Below, piece by piece: positions 42,156 through 50,570 of a DNA stretch of 64,000 bases (the first letter of the stretch is position 1; each line of letters begins with the position of its first letter). This DNA comes from JADJPO01 sp963724535 (GTDB lineage: Bacteria > Actinomycetota > Actinomycetes > Actinomycetales > Kineosporiaceae), in the NCBI GenBank assembly GCA_963724535.1, contig CAVRVD010000016.1, forward strand, positions 310,001 through 374,000, read 5' to 3'. The notes below the pieces were generated by a model. That model was not told the DNA's origin and searched no databases. It saw only the letters and a program-made list of their open reading frames with translations. Both the position numbers and the translations under genes were made by a program.

Positions 42156-44516
42156 TCAGCCCTCGGCGGGGACCTCCGGCACCAGCCAGACCGCGCCCAG
42201 CGGCGGTACCCGCAGCTCGGCCGAGGCCGGCCGCCCGTGCCACGCGACGTCGGTGGCCTGGACCAGGCCGAGGTTGCCCACACCGGACCCGCTGTACTCA
42301 CCGGCGTCGGTGTTGAGCACCTCGCGCCACCGGCCGCCGTACGGCAGGCCCACCCGGTAGTTCTCGTCGGGCACTCCGGAGAAGTTGGCGATGCACACCA
42401 ACGGCTCGGTGCGGTCGACGTCCCAGCGCATGAACGAGAACGTGTTGTGGCTGGAGTCGTTGGCGTCGATCCACTCGAAGCCCTCGGGGGCGAAGTCGAC
42501 CTCGTACAGCGCCGGGTGGGCCAGGTAGGTGCGGTTGAGGTCGCGCACCAGCTGCTGCAGCCCGGCGTGCCAGGGGGTCTCCTGCAGCCACCAGTCCAGG
42601 CTGCGCGACTCCGACCACTCGGCCTCCTGGCCGAGCTCGATGCCCATGAACACCAGCTGCTTGCCCGGGTGGGCCCACATGAACGCCAGGTAGGCCCGCA
42701 CGTTGGCCAGCTGCTGCCACCGGTCGCCGGGCATCTTGCGCAGCAGCGAGCCCTTGCCGTGCACGACCTCGTCGTGGCTGATCGGCAGGCAGAAGTTCTC
42801 GCTGAACGCGTACATCAGCGAGAAGGTCATCTGGTGGTGGTGGAACTGGCGGTGGATCGGCTCCTTGCTCATGTAGGTGAGCGAGTCGTGCATCCAGCCC
42901 ATGTTCCACTTCAGCCCGAAGCCCAGGCCGCCGACGTGGGTCGGTCGGGTGACCCCGGGCCAGGCGGTGGACTCCTCGGCGATGGTGACGATGCCGGGGC
43001 AGCGCTTGTAGGCGGTGGCGTTCGCCTCCTGGATGAAGGAGACCGCCTCCAGGTGCTCCCGGCCGCCGTAGATGTTCGGCGTCCACTCGCCGTCCTTGCG
43101 GGAGTAGTCGAGGTAGAGCATCGAGGCGACCGCGTCCACCCGCAGGCCGTCGATGTGGTACTCCTCGAGCCAGTAGACGGCGTTGGCCACCAGGAAGTTG
43201 CGCACCTCGGTGCGGCCGAAGTCGAACACGTGGGTGCCCCACTCGGGGTGGTCGCCCTTGCGCGGGTCGGCGTACTCGTACAGCGGCTGGCCGTCGAAGC
43301 GGGCCAGCGCCCACTCGTCCTTGGGGAAGTGGGCCGGCACCCAGTCCAGGATCACCCCGATTCCGGCCTGGTGCAGGGCGTCGACGAGCAGACGGAAGTC
43401 GTCGGGGGACCCGAACCGGGAGGTGGGGGCGTAGTAGGAGGTGACCTGGTAGCCCCACGACCCGCCGAACGGGTGCTCGGCGACGGGCAGCAGCTGGATG
43501 TGGGTGAAGCCGAGGTCCTTGACATAGGCGACCAACTGGTCGGTCAGCTCGCGGTAGCTCAGGCCCTTGCGCCACGAGCCGAGATGCACCTCGTAGATGC
43601 TCATCGGGGCGTTGTGGACGTCGCGCTCGGCCCGCTCGGTCATCCACTTCTGGTCGGCCCAGGTGTAGCTCGACTCGAAGACCACACTGGCGGTGGATGG
43701 CGGGATCTCGGTGGCGAAGGCCATCGGGTCGGCCTTCTGCCGCCAGCCGCCGTCCTTGCCGAGGATCTCGAACTTGTACCGGGCCCCGGCGGCCACCTCG
43801 GGCAGGAACAGCTCCCACACGCCGGTCGAGCCCATCGCCCGCATGGCGTGCCCGCGCCCGACCCAGTGGTTGAAGTCACCGATCACCCGGACCGCCTGGG
43901 CGTTGGGCGCCCAGACCGCGAAGGAGACCCCGGTGGAGGTGCCCATCGGTCCGTCGAAGTGCTGGATGTGGGCGCCGAGGACGTCCCAGAGCTGCTCGTG
44001 GCGGCCCTCGCTGATCAGGTGCAGGTCGACCTCGCCGAGGGTGGGCATGTGCCGGTACGGCTCGTCGACCCGAGTGGTGCCGACACCGTCGTAGGTGACA
44101 TCGAGGCGGTAGTCGCTGACCTGCTGGATGGGCAGGACGGCGCTCCAGATCCCCTCCCACTCATGGCTCATCGGGTACTGGGAGCCGTCCGGGAGCACCA
44201 CGCTCACCGACTTGGCGAACGGGCGCAGGGTGCGCACCGACACCGCGGCGTCGTTCAGGTGGGCACCGAGCACCGCATGCGGGTTCCAGTGCGCACCGGC
44301 GGCCACCTGGGCCAGCGTCGTCCGGTCGACCCGAACCGGCTGGGGCGTGCGGTCCTGTGCCGACTCCGGCGTCGGCGCCTTGGTGGTCGGGGCCTTGGTC
44401 GTGGGGGCGGACGCCCCGCGCTGAGCGGTCCTCGAGCGGCCACCCTTTTCCCCGGTGCCGGAGCCGGCAGCGGTGGCGGGGCGCTTCGAGGACGGGTCCT
44501 GGGCGTCGCGTGGCAT
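42156..44516 (-). CDS. glgB: 1,4-alpha-glucan branching enzyme GlgB
   Basis: GlgB makes the alpha-1,6 branches of glycogen. The 786-aa protein has a basic Pro/Thr/Lys-rich N-terminal stretch (residues 1-60), the N-terminal domains with SFAVWAPNAQAVRVIGDFNHW, and the GH13 catalytic barrel: DGLRVDAVASMLYLDY (nucleophile D), VTIAEEST (acid/base E) and PISHDEVVHGKGS (third acid). The C-terminal beta domain ends in LGAVWLVPE. glgE/glgP are not in the window. In mycobacteria glgB lies near the thioredoxin gene; here the exopolysaccharide genes separate them. Confidence 0.96.
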   Translation of the reverse strand: MPRDAQDPSSKRPATAAGSGTGEKGGRSRTAQRGASAPTTKAPTTKAPTPESAQDRTPQPVRVDRTTLAQVAAGAHWNPHAVLGAHLNDAAVSVRTLRPFAKSVSVVLPDGSQYPMSHEWEGIWSAVLPIQQVSDYRLDVTYDGVGTTRVDEPYRHMPTLGEVDLHLISEGRHEQLWDVLGAHIQHFDGPMGTSTGVSFAVWAPNAQAVRVIGDFNHWVGRGHAMRAMGSTGVWELFLPEVAAGARYKFEILGKDGGWRQKADPMAFATEIPPSTASVVFESSYTWADQKWMTERAERDVHNAPMSIYEVHLGSWRKGLSYRELTDQLVAYVKDLGFTHIQLLPVAEHPFGGSWGYQVTSYYAPTSRFGSPDDFRLLVDALHQAGIGVILDWVPAHFPKDEWALARFDGQPLYEYADPRKGDHPEWGTHVFDFGRTEVRNFLVANAVYWLEEYHIDGLRVDAVASMLYLDYSRKDGEWTPNIYGGREHLEAVSFIQEANATAYKRCPGIVTIAEESTAWPGVTRPTHVGGLGFGLKWNMGWMHDSLTYMSKEPIHRQFHHHQMTFSLMYAFSENFCLPISHDEVVHGKGSLLRKMPGDRWQQLANVRAYLAFMWAHPGKQLVFMGIELGQEAEWSESRSLDWWLQETPWHAGLQQLVRDLNRTYLAHPALYEVDFAPEGFEWIDANDSSHNTFSFMRWDVDRTEPLVCIANFSGVPDENYRVGLPYGGRWREVLNTDAGEYSGSGVGNLGLVQATDVAWHGRPASAELRVPPLGAVWLVPEVPAEG

Positions 44517-44598
44517 GTGCGCCAGTCTGTCGGTTGAGCAGCGGCGGCGCTACCGACCTGCTGTGGCCGGCCCGCTCGGGAGTGGCATCATCGCCGCG

Positions 44599-45210
44599 AT
44601 GGCCGTCGTCCTGCACGTATGTGTCGCCAACCAGTGCCGTTCGGTTCTCGCCGAGGCGCTGACCCGGTACGAGCTGGATCGCCGCGGCCTGTCCGGTGTG
44701 GTGCAGGTGGCCAGCGCCGGCACCCGGGCCCGTCCCGGGATACCCCCGTGGCCGCCGGCCGTCGAGCTGGCCCGCGACCGCGGATGGCCGGTCGAGGGCG
44801 TGCTGTCCCGCCCGCTGGACCCGGCGATGGTGATGGGCGCCGACCTGGTGCTGGCCGCCACCCGTCGGCTGCGCGACGAGGTGGTGGCCGCCGTGCCGTC
44901 TGCCCTGCGGCGCACCTTCACCTGGGCCGAGCTGGCCTGGTTGGTGGACGGCGCCGGGCCTGCCGACCTGGCCGCGGCCGTCGCGGCGGCCGGGCCACCC
45001 GGCACGGACGTCGAGCAGCGGCTGCGTGCCCTGCCGGCGCTGGCGACCGGACGTCGGGGACGCCGCCCGGCCCCGCCCCCGCACGAGCTGGACGTCGCCG
45101 ATCCGGTGGCCTCGGCGCCGGCTGACCAGCCGGCGGCCCTACGTGCCGCCGCGGACCGGATCGTCGCCTCGACGGCCGCATGGCTGGACGTGCTCACCGC
45201 CCGCCCGTGA
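44599..45210 (+). CDS. low-molecular-weight protein tyrosine phosphatase-like protein
   Basis: The 203-aa protein has the LMW-PTP P-loop as VCVANQCRS at residues 8-16 (C-x5-R), with the C and R of the C-x5-R-S core present. A D-P pair (LDVADPVAS) near residue 167 fits the general acid. The usual TG-x-I in the loop is replaced by VA-x-Q, so activity is likely but not certain. Such phosphatases reverse tyrosine phosphorylation of BY-kinases in exopolysaccharide export, and a kinase-like gene is at the right end of the window. ATG 44599 is the probable start; the upstream region is shared with the 5' end of glgB on the other strand. Confidence 0.78.
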   Translation: MAVVLHVCVANQCRSVLAEALTRYELDRRGLSGVVQVASAGTRARPGIPPWPPAVELARDRGWPVEGVLSRPLDPAMVMGADLVLAATRRLRDEVVAAVPSALRRTFTWAELAWLVDGAGPADLAAAVAAAGPPGTDVEQRLRALPALATGRRGRRPAPPPHELDVADPVASAPADQPAALRAAADRIVASTAAWLDVLTARP

Positions 45211-45226
45211 TGTGATCCGAGTCATA
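45211..45226 (+). promoter_or_regulatory. candidate CRP-type binding site
   Basis: TGTGATCCGAGTCATA matches TGTGA-N6-TCACA at nine of ten positions. It begins right after the phosphatase stop and is 118 bases before ATG 45344, a suitable place to control the secreted-protein/DUF4012/sugar-transferase genes. Confidence 0.4.
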
Positions 45227-45343
45227 GCCGGGCCCTGTAACTGTAGATAGTCACTCGGTTACTCATTGTGTGGCAGGATCGGGGCGTCCGGCGGCCGGAG
45301 TGGCTTCCGAGCGATGACAGAGCGACCGATGGGGGAGCGAGCG

Positions 45344-46186
45344 ATGGGACAGACAGCGGCGCAGGCGAGCGCAGGCCGACCGACGGCAGAGCGCACATCG
45401 ACGGCCCGGCTCGCACGGCGGGCGGCCGCGGTGGGTGTCGGGGTGCTGGCCCTCGGCGGGCTGGCACCGGTGGCGGCGGCCTCGGCGGCCTCGGCGGTCG
45501 GCTCCTCGGCCGCTGCGGCACCGGCCCACCGGAACGGCTCCCCCGGCCACCACAGGGTGCATGGGCGGGGTCCGGACGGGCACGGCGGGGAGCACAGCGG
45601 CGGGTCCCGCAGGCACCAGAAGAACCGCTCTGACAAGCGGTCCGGTAGCAGCGGGTCCGGTAGCAACCGATCGGGCAGCAACGGGTCCGGCAGCAACGGG
45701 TCCGGCGAGATCACTGGCCGCCCGGTCAACAACCCCGGCCGTCCCAGCAACGGGAACAACCAGAACAACGGCAACAACGGCAACAACCGAAACGACGGAA
45801 ACAACGGCAACAACAGGGACAACGGGAACAAGAAAAACAAGGGAAACAAGGGAAACAGGGGCCACGGCGGCTGCCAGTACCCGCCGAGCGGTGCCCCGCA
45901 GGTCGTGATGACCGGCCCGAACCACACCCACCGTGGCCGCACGGTGACCCTGAACGGCAAGGTCAGCCGCAACGGCTGCGCGATCGGCTCGGTCAAGCTC
46001 GGTCTGTACAGCTCGCATGACGGGGCGACGAGCTGGGTGCAGATCCGGAACGGGCAGATCGACGCCAAGGGCAACTTCAGCTTCCAGGTGCCCTCGCACG
46101 CACTGCACTACTACCAGGCGGTCGCGGCGGCGGGGTCCGGCAACAGCATGTCCTCCTCGGCGATCCTCAAGCTGGAGATCTGGTAG
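45344..46186 (+). CDS. secreted Asn/Gly-rich protein with C-terminal beta-domain
   Basis: The 280-aa product begins with a basic region and a hydrophobic signal segment (LARRAAAVGVGVLALGGLA, then AASAASA) and so should be exported. It continues with a His/Ser/Gly/Arg-rich part, a run of NGNN-type repeats (about residues 142-175), and a C-terminal ~100-residue domain with two cysteines (GGCQYPPSG, RNGCAIGSV) and a beta-rich pattern ending WVQIRNGQIDAKGNFSF. It resembles Ig-like surface domains but I cannot name it. GGGGGAG lies seven bases before ATG 45344, which decides the start over ATG 45314 and 45329. Confidence 0.75.
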   Translation: MGQTAAQASAGRPTAERTSTARLARRAAAVGVGVLALGGLAPVAAASAASAVGSSAAAAPAHRNGSPGHHRVHGRGPDGHGGEHSGGSRRHQKNRSDKRSGSSGSGSNRSGSNGSGSNGSGEITGRPVNNPGRPSNGNNQNNGNNGNNRNDGNNGNNRDNGNKKNKGNKGNRGHGGCQYPPSGAPQVVMTGPNHTHRGRTVTLNGKVSRNGCAIGSVKLGLYSSHDGATSWVQIRNGQIDAKGNFSFQVPSHALHYYQAVAAAGSGNSMSSSAILKLEIW

Positions 46187-46239
46187 TCCGTCGCCAGTAC
46201 TCGGCGCCGACGGCAGGTACCACCGGGGGGACGCATCAG

Positions 46240-48072
46240 ATGAGAGGCCGCAGGCGCCTGCTGCTGCTCGGCTCGGGGGTGCTCGGCGCCGTGCTCGCCG
46301 GCGCCACCGGCTGGCTGGCCTGGACGGCGGTCCAGGCCCGGGACGAGTTGCTCGCCGCCCGCGCCGAGCTGGGTCCGCTGCGCACCGAGGTGGTCCACGG
46401 CGATCCCGCTGTGGCGCAACGGATCAGCGTCTTGCAACAGCACGCGGCGGCTGCGGCCGAGCTGACCGACGACCCGGTGTGGGCGACGGCCGCCGCCGTC
46501 CCCTGGCTGGGCAGCCCGGTCGCCACGGTGCGCGGCCTGACCCAGGCGGTGGCCGCGGTGGCCGCGGACGGCGTCCCGGCCCTGAACGCGGCGACCACCG
46601 ACGTGCACCCGGCCCGGCTGCTGACGGCCGGCAGGATCGACGTGGCCGGTCTGGCCACGGCCGCCGAGCCGTTGGGTCGCGCGAACGAGGTGCTGCAGGC
46701 CGAGCGGGCCCGGGTCGCCGCCCTGGAACCGTCCTGGCTCGGTGTGGTCCGGCAGGCCCACACCGACCTGGACTCCCAGCTGGTCGCGCTGTCCACGCTG
46801 ACCGCCTCGGCGCACACGGCCGCGCAGGTGGCGCCGGGCATGCTCGGCCTGGACGGTCAGCGGCGGTACTTCGTCGCGTTCCAGAACCCGGCCGAGGCCC
46901 GGGGCACCGGTGGGCTGCTCGACGCGTTCGCGATCGTCGAGGCCGACGACGGGGTGCTGACCGTCGTGCGCACCGGAACCAACACCCAGCTGCCGGCGCT
47001 GCCGGCGAGCATCGACGGTCTGGACGCCGACTACCTGGACCGGTACGCCGCGTTGGGGGCCACCGAGCTGTGGGTGAACTCCAACCTGAGCCCGCACTTC
47101 CCCGAGGTCGGCGGGGCCTGGCTGGCGATGTGGCAGGCCGCCACCGGGGAACAGCTGGACGGCGCGGTCGCGCTGGACCCCGCGGCGCTGTCCGCGGTGC
47201 TGGCCGCCACCGGACCGGTGCAGGCCCCGGTGGTGGGCCGGGTCGGCGCGGACCAGGTGGAGGACCTGGTGCTGCTCGAGCAGTACCAGCGGGCCGACCT
47301 GGCCGACCGGCGCAAGGAGCTGATGCTCGAGGTCGGCGTGCAGACGATGGACGCGGTGCTGACCGGGGGGGCGTCGGCGGAGGCCCTGGTGCCGCGGCTG
47401 CGGGAGGCGGCCGCCGAGGGGCACCTGCTGCTCTACTCGGCCGTCGACGCCGAGCAGACGGCGCTGGTCGCCTCCGACCTGGCCGGCGCCGTGGACCAGG
47501 GCCGGGACCCGTTCGCGCAGGCGGTGCTGGTCAACGCGGCCGGCAACAAGCTCGACACCTGGCTGCAGCAGTCGCTGAGCTACCAGGTGCTGGAGTGCCG
47601 GGCGGCCGGACGCACCGTGTCGGTCACCGTGGACCTGCTGAACCAGGCACCGACCACGGGCCTGCCCGAGTACGTGACGGTGCGCAGCGACCGGCCCCGG
47701 TTCACGGTCAAGCCGAGCCAGAACCGGGTGGAGCTGCAGCTGCTGGTCACCCGGGGCGCGCACCTGACCTCGGCCACGTTGGACGGCGGGCCGATCCCGC
47801 TCGCGCCGCCGCCGGGGGACCTGCCCAGCACGCTGCCGACCGGGGGGCTGGCCACCGGCGGCCAGGACAGCGGATTCGTGGAGGAGGGGGTCGTGGCGGG
47901 TCGTCCGTCCTACGGCATGTACCTGGAGCTGGTGCCCGGCACGCCGCGACGACTGGAGGTGCGGTTCACCGAACCGGCGGGGCTGGACGGCGCACCGCGG
48001 CTGCCCGTGCAGTCCCTGGTCACCCCGCCCCAGGTCCGCGCGGACGTCTCCGCCTGCGGGACGGCGTCGTGA
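46240..48072 (+). CDS. DUF4012 family protein with N-terminal membrane anchor
   Basis: The 610-aa protein has one membrane segment at residues 7-30 (LLLLGSGVLGAVLAGATGWLAW) and a large outside region. DUF4012 proteins are frequent in actinobacterial polysaccharide loci; their biochemical role is unknown. Family-like stretches include RRYFVAFQNPAEARGTGGLLD and the region after ATELWVNSNLSPHFPEV. It overlaps the next gene, the priming transferase, by four bases (GTGA). Confidence 0.85.
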   Translation: MRGRRRLLLLGSGVLGAVLAGATGWLAWTAVQARDELLAARAELGPLRTEVVHGDPAVAQRISVLQQHAAAAAELTDDPVWATAAAVPWLGSPVATVRGLTQAVAAVAADGVPALNAATTDVHPARLLTAGRIDVAGLATAAEPLGRANEVLQAERARVAALEPSWLGVVRQAHTDLDSQLVALSTLTASAHTAAQVAPGMLGLDGQRRYFVAFQNPAEARGTGGLLDAFAIVEADDGVLTVVRTGTNTQLPALPASIDGLDADYLDRYAALGATELWVNSNLSPHFPEVGGAWLAMWQAATGEQLDGAVALDPAALSAVLAATGPVQAPVVGRVGADQVEDLVLLEQYQRADLADRRKELMLEVGVQTMDAVLTGGASAEALVPRLREAAAEGHLLLYSAVDAEQTALVASDLAGAVDQGRDPFAQAVLVNAAGNKLDTWLQQSLSYQVLECRAAGRTVSVTVDLLNQAPTTGLPEYVTVRSDRPRFTVKPSQNRVELQLLVTRGAHLTSATLDGGPIPLAPPPGDLPSTLPTGGLATGGQDSGFVEEGVVAGRPSYGMYLELVPGTPRRLEVRFTEPAGLDGAPRLPVQSLVTPPQVRADVSACGTAS

Positions 48073-49625
48073 CCGCGCTGTCACACGGTCGCGACATCCC
48101 GCAGCAGCGCGGCCGGCTCGATCCGCTGGCTCCTGACCAGCCTGCCGAGCCGGACGACGGCTGGTCGGTCACCGTCGTCGACATCCGGGACCTGCCCGGG
48201 GGTCCCGGCGGCGACAGCCCGGCCGAGCCGGACGGCGCCGTGCCGGCCGAGCCGGCGAGCGGGTCGTGGATGCGGTGGTACGTCGGCGTCCTGATGCTGG
48301 TGGACGCCGCGGCCCTGGCCGCGGCCGGCGCGATCGCGATGCTGGTCCGGTTCGGCACCATGGAGGTGCCGCTGCGAGGCTTGACGTACAGCGTCGTGGT
48401 GCTGGCGGCCACGGTGCCCTGGGTGGCGACGATGGCGGTCTGCCGGGCCTACGAGCCGCGCTTCCTGGGACTGGGCAGCGAAGAGTTCCGCCGGGTCTTC
48501 AACGCCTCGGTGCGGTTCACCGCGCTGGTGGCGGTGCTCGCCTACGCCCTCGACGTCGAGGTGGCCCGAGGCATGGTCGCGGTGGCGCTGCCGGTCAGCG
48601 GGCTGGCCACCCTGGCCGGCCGCTACGCGGCCCGTCAGGTGCTGCACCGGATCCGGGGCCGTGGGCGGGCCTGTCACCGGGTGCTGCTGGTCGGCGAGGG
48701 GACGGCTCTGGACACGCTGGAGCGGCGGTTGACCTCCAGCGCACATGCGGGGCTGGCGGTGGTCTGTCGCTGCGGCCCGGCCGCGGATGGCTCGTTGGCA
48801 CACGTGCCGGCGGCGATCGAGCAGCACCGGGTCGACACCGTGGCCGTGGCCCACTCCCCGGGCCTGGGCCCGGAGGTGTTGCGGCAGCTGGCCTGGGCCT
48901 TGGAGGGCACCGGGGTGGACCTGCTGGTCGCGCCGGCGTTCACCGATGTGGCCGGGCCGCGGATCCACGTCCGCCCGGTCTCCGGGCTGCCGCTGCTGCA
49001 GATCGCCGCGCCGCAGTTCAGCGGCGGACGCCGGCTGCTCAAGCGCAGCATCGACCTGGTGGCCACGGTGCTGCTGCTCGTCGTCCTGGCGCCGATGCTG
49101 GCGGCGGTGGCGGTGCTGGTGAAGGCAACCAGCCGCGGTCCGGTGCTGTTCGGCCAGGAGCGGATCGGGCGCGACGGAAAACCGTTCCGGCTGTATAAGT
49201 TCCGCAGCATGTGCATGGACGCCGAGCAACGTCGCGCCGACCTGGTGGCGGCCAACGAGAGCGACGGGGTGCTGTTCAAGCTGCGCGACGACCCGCGGGT
49301 CACCCGACTGGGCCGCTGGTTGCGCCGCTCCTCCGTGGACGAGCTGCCGCAGCTGGTCAACGTGCTGCTCGGGCAGATGTCGCTGGTCGGTCCGCGCCCG
49401 CCGCTGCCGTCCGAGGTGGCCCAGTACGAGCAGCACGTGCACCGGCGGCTGCTGGTCACCCCGGGGATCACCGGCCTGTGGCAGGTCAGCGGGCGTTCGG
49501 ACCTGTCCTGGGACGAGGCGGTGCGCCTGGACCTGTACTACGTGGAGAACTGGTCGGTGGCCCTGGACGCCGAGATCGTCTGGAAGACGCTGTTCGCGGT
49601 GCTGCGTGGGCGAGGTGCGCATTGA
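48069..49625 (+). CDS. exopolysaccharide priming sugar-1-phosphate transferase (WcaJ/CpsE-like)
   Basis: The enzyme moves a sugar-1-phosphate from a nucleotide sugar to undecaprenyl phosphate, starting repeat-unit synthesis. The 518-aa protein has an N-terminal soluble part, four membrane segments in residues ~75-210, a CoA-binding-like domain (RVLLVGEGTALDTLERRL), and the C-terminal bacterial sugar transferase domain: KRSIDLVATVLLLVVLAPML, KFRSM, VDELPQLVNVLLGQMSLVGP and GLWQVSGRS. GTG 48069 overlaps the DUF4012 stop by four bases. Confidence 0.93.
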   Translation: MTALSHGRDIPQQRGRLDPLAPDQPAEPDDGWSVTVVDIRDLPGGPGGDSPAEPDGAVPAEPASGSWMRWYVGVLMLVDAAALAAAGAIAMLVRFGTMEVPLRGLTYSVVVLAATVPWVATMAVCRAYEPRFLGLGSEEFRRVFNASVRFTALVAVLAYALDVEVARGMVAVALPVSGLATLAGRYAARQVLHRIRGRGRACHRVLLVGEGTALDTLERRLTSSAHAGLAVVCRCGPAADGSLAHVPAAIEQHRVDTVAVAHSPGLGPEVLRQLAWALEGTGVDLLVAPAFTDVAGPRIHVRPVSGLPLLQIAAPQFSGGRRLLKRSIDLVATVLLLVVLAPMLAAVAVLVKATSRGPVLFGQERIGRDGKPFRLYKFRSMCMDAEQRRADLVAANESDGVLFKLRDDPRVTRLGRWLRRSSVDELPQLVNVLLGQMSLVGPRPPLPSEVAQYEQHVHRRLLVTPGITGLWQVSGRSDLSWDEAVRLDLYYVENWSVALDAEIVWKTLFAVLRGRGAH

Positions 49626-50560
49626 GGGACTCCTCAGCGCGGGTCTATGTCGCCGGGCACCGCGGCATGGTGGGCTCGGCCGTGGTCAGACACCTTCTCG
49701 CCCAAGGCTTCACGGATGTGGTCGGGGCGACCTCGGCCGAGCTCGACCTGCGTGAGGCCGGGGCCGTCGAGGAGTTCGTCAAGAACACCGCGCCGCAGGT
49801 GGTGGTGCTGGCCGCGGCCCGGGTGGGCGGGATCCTGGCGAATGCGAGTGCGCCGGCGGACTTCCTGGCCGACAACCTCCGGATCCAGCTCAACGTGCTG
49901 CAGGCAGCGCAGCGGTTCGGGGTGCAGCGGCTGCTGTTCCTCGGCTCGAGCTGCATCTACCCCAAACACGCGCCGCAGCCGATCAGCGAGTCCGCGCTGC
50001 TGACCGGACCGTTGGAGGAGACCAACGACGGGTACGCGATCGCGAAGATCGCCGGCATCCTCCAGGTGCAGGCGCTGCGTCGCCAGTACGGCGTTGCCTA
50101 CGTCTCGGCGATGCCGACCAACCTGTACGGCCCCAACGACAACTTCGACCCCGCCTCCTCGCACGTACTGCCGGCGATGATCCGCCGCTTCCACGAGGCG
50201 AAGGTCACCGGCGCCGAGCAGGTCACGGTGTGGGGCAGCGGGACGCCGCGGCGGGAGTTCCTGCACGTCGACGACCTGGCTGAGGCGGTGCTGTTCCTTC
50301 TCGAGCACTACGACGACCCGGCGCCGGTCAACGTCGGCACCGGCCGGGACATCACGATCCGGGCGCTGGCCGAGCTGGTCGCCGAGGTGGTCGGCTGGGA
50401 GGGCGAGCTGCGCCAGGACACCACCCGACCCGATGGCACACCGCGCAAGCTGCTCGACGTGTCCCGGCTGGCCGAGCTGGGCTGGACGGCCCGGATCGGG
50501 CTGCGCGAGGGCATCGAGGCGACGTACGCGTGGTACCGCGAGCACGAGGTGCACCCGTAG
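49622..50560 (+). CDS. fcl: GDP-L-fucose synthase
   Basis: The enzyme (epimerase/reductase) converts GDP-4-keto-6-deoxymannose to GDP-L-fucose with NADPH. The 312-aa SDR protein has the Rossmann start VYVAGHRGMVGSAVVRHL, LGSSCIYPKHAPQPI with the active Ser and Cys, and YAIAKIAG with the Y-x-x-x-K pair. The C-terminal half has VWGSGTPRREFLHVDDLAEA. TTG 49622 overlaps the stop of the preceding gene by four bases and gives the family length. The partner GDP-mannose 4,6-dehydratase gene is not in the window. The sugar donor for the repeat unit is probably GDP-fucose. Confidence 0.92.
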   Translation: MRDSSARVYVAGHRGMVGSAVVRHLLAQGFTDVVGATSAELDLREAGAVEEFVKNTAPQVVVLAAARVGGILANASAPADFLADNLRIQLNVLQAAQRFGVQRLLFLGSSCIYPKHAPQPISESALLTGPLEETNDGYAIAKIAGILQVQALRRQYGVAYVSAMPTNLYGPNDNFDPASSHVLPAMIRRFHEAKVTGAEQVTVWGSGTPRREFLHVDDLAEAVLFLLEHYDDPAPVNVGTGRDITIRALAELVAEVVGWEGELRQDTTRPDGTPRKLLDVSRLAELGWTARIGLREGIEATYAWYREHEVHP

Positions 50561-50570
50561 ACTCGCGGAC

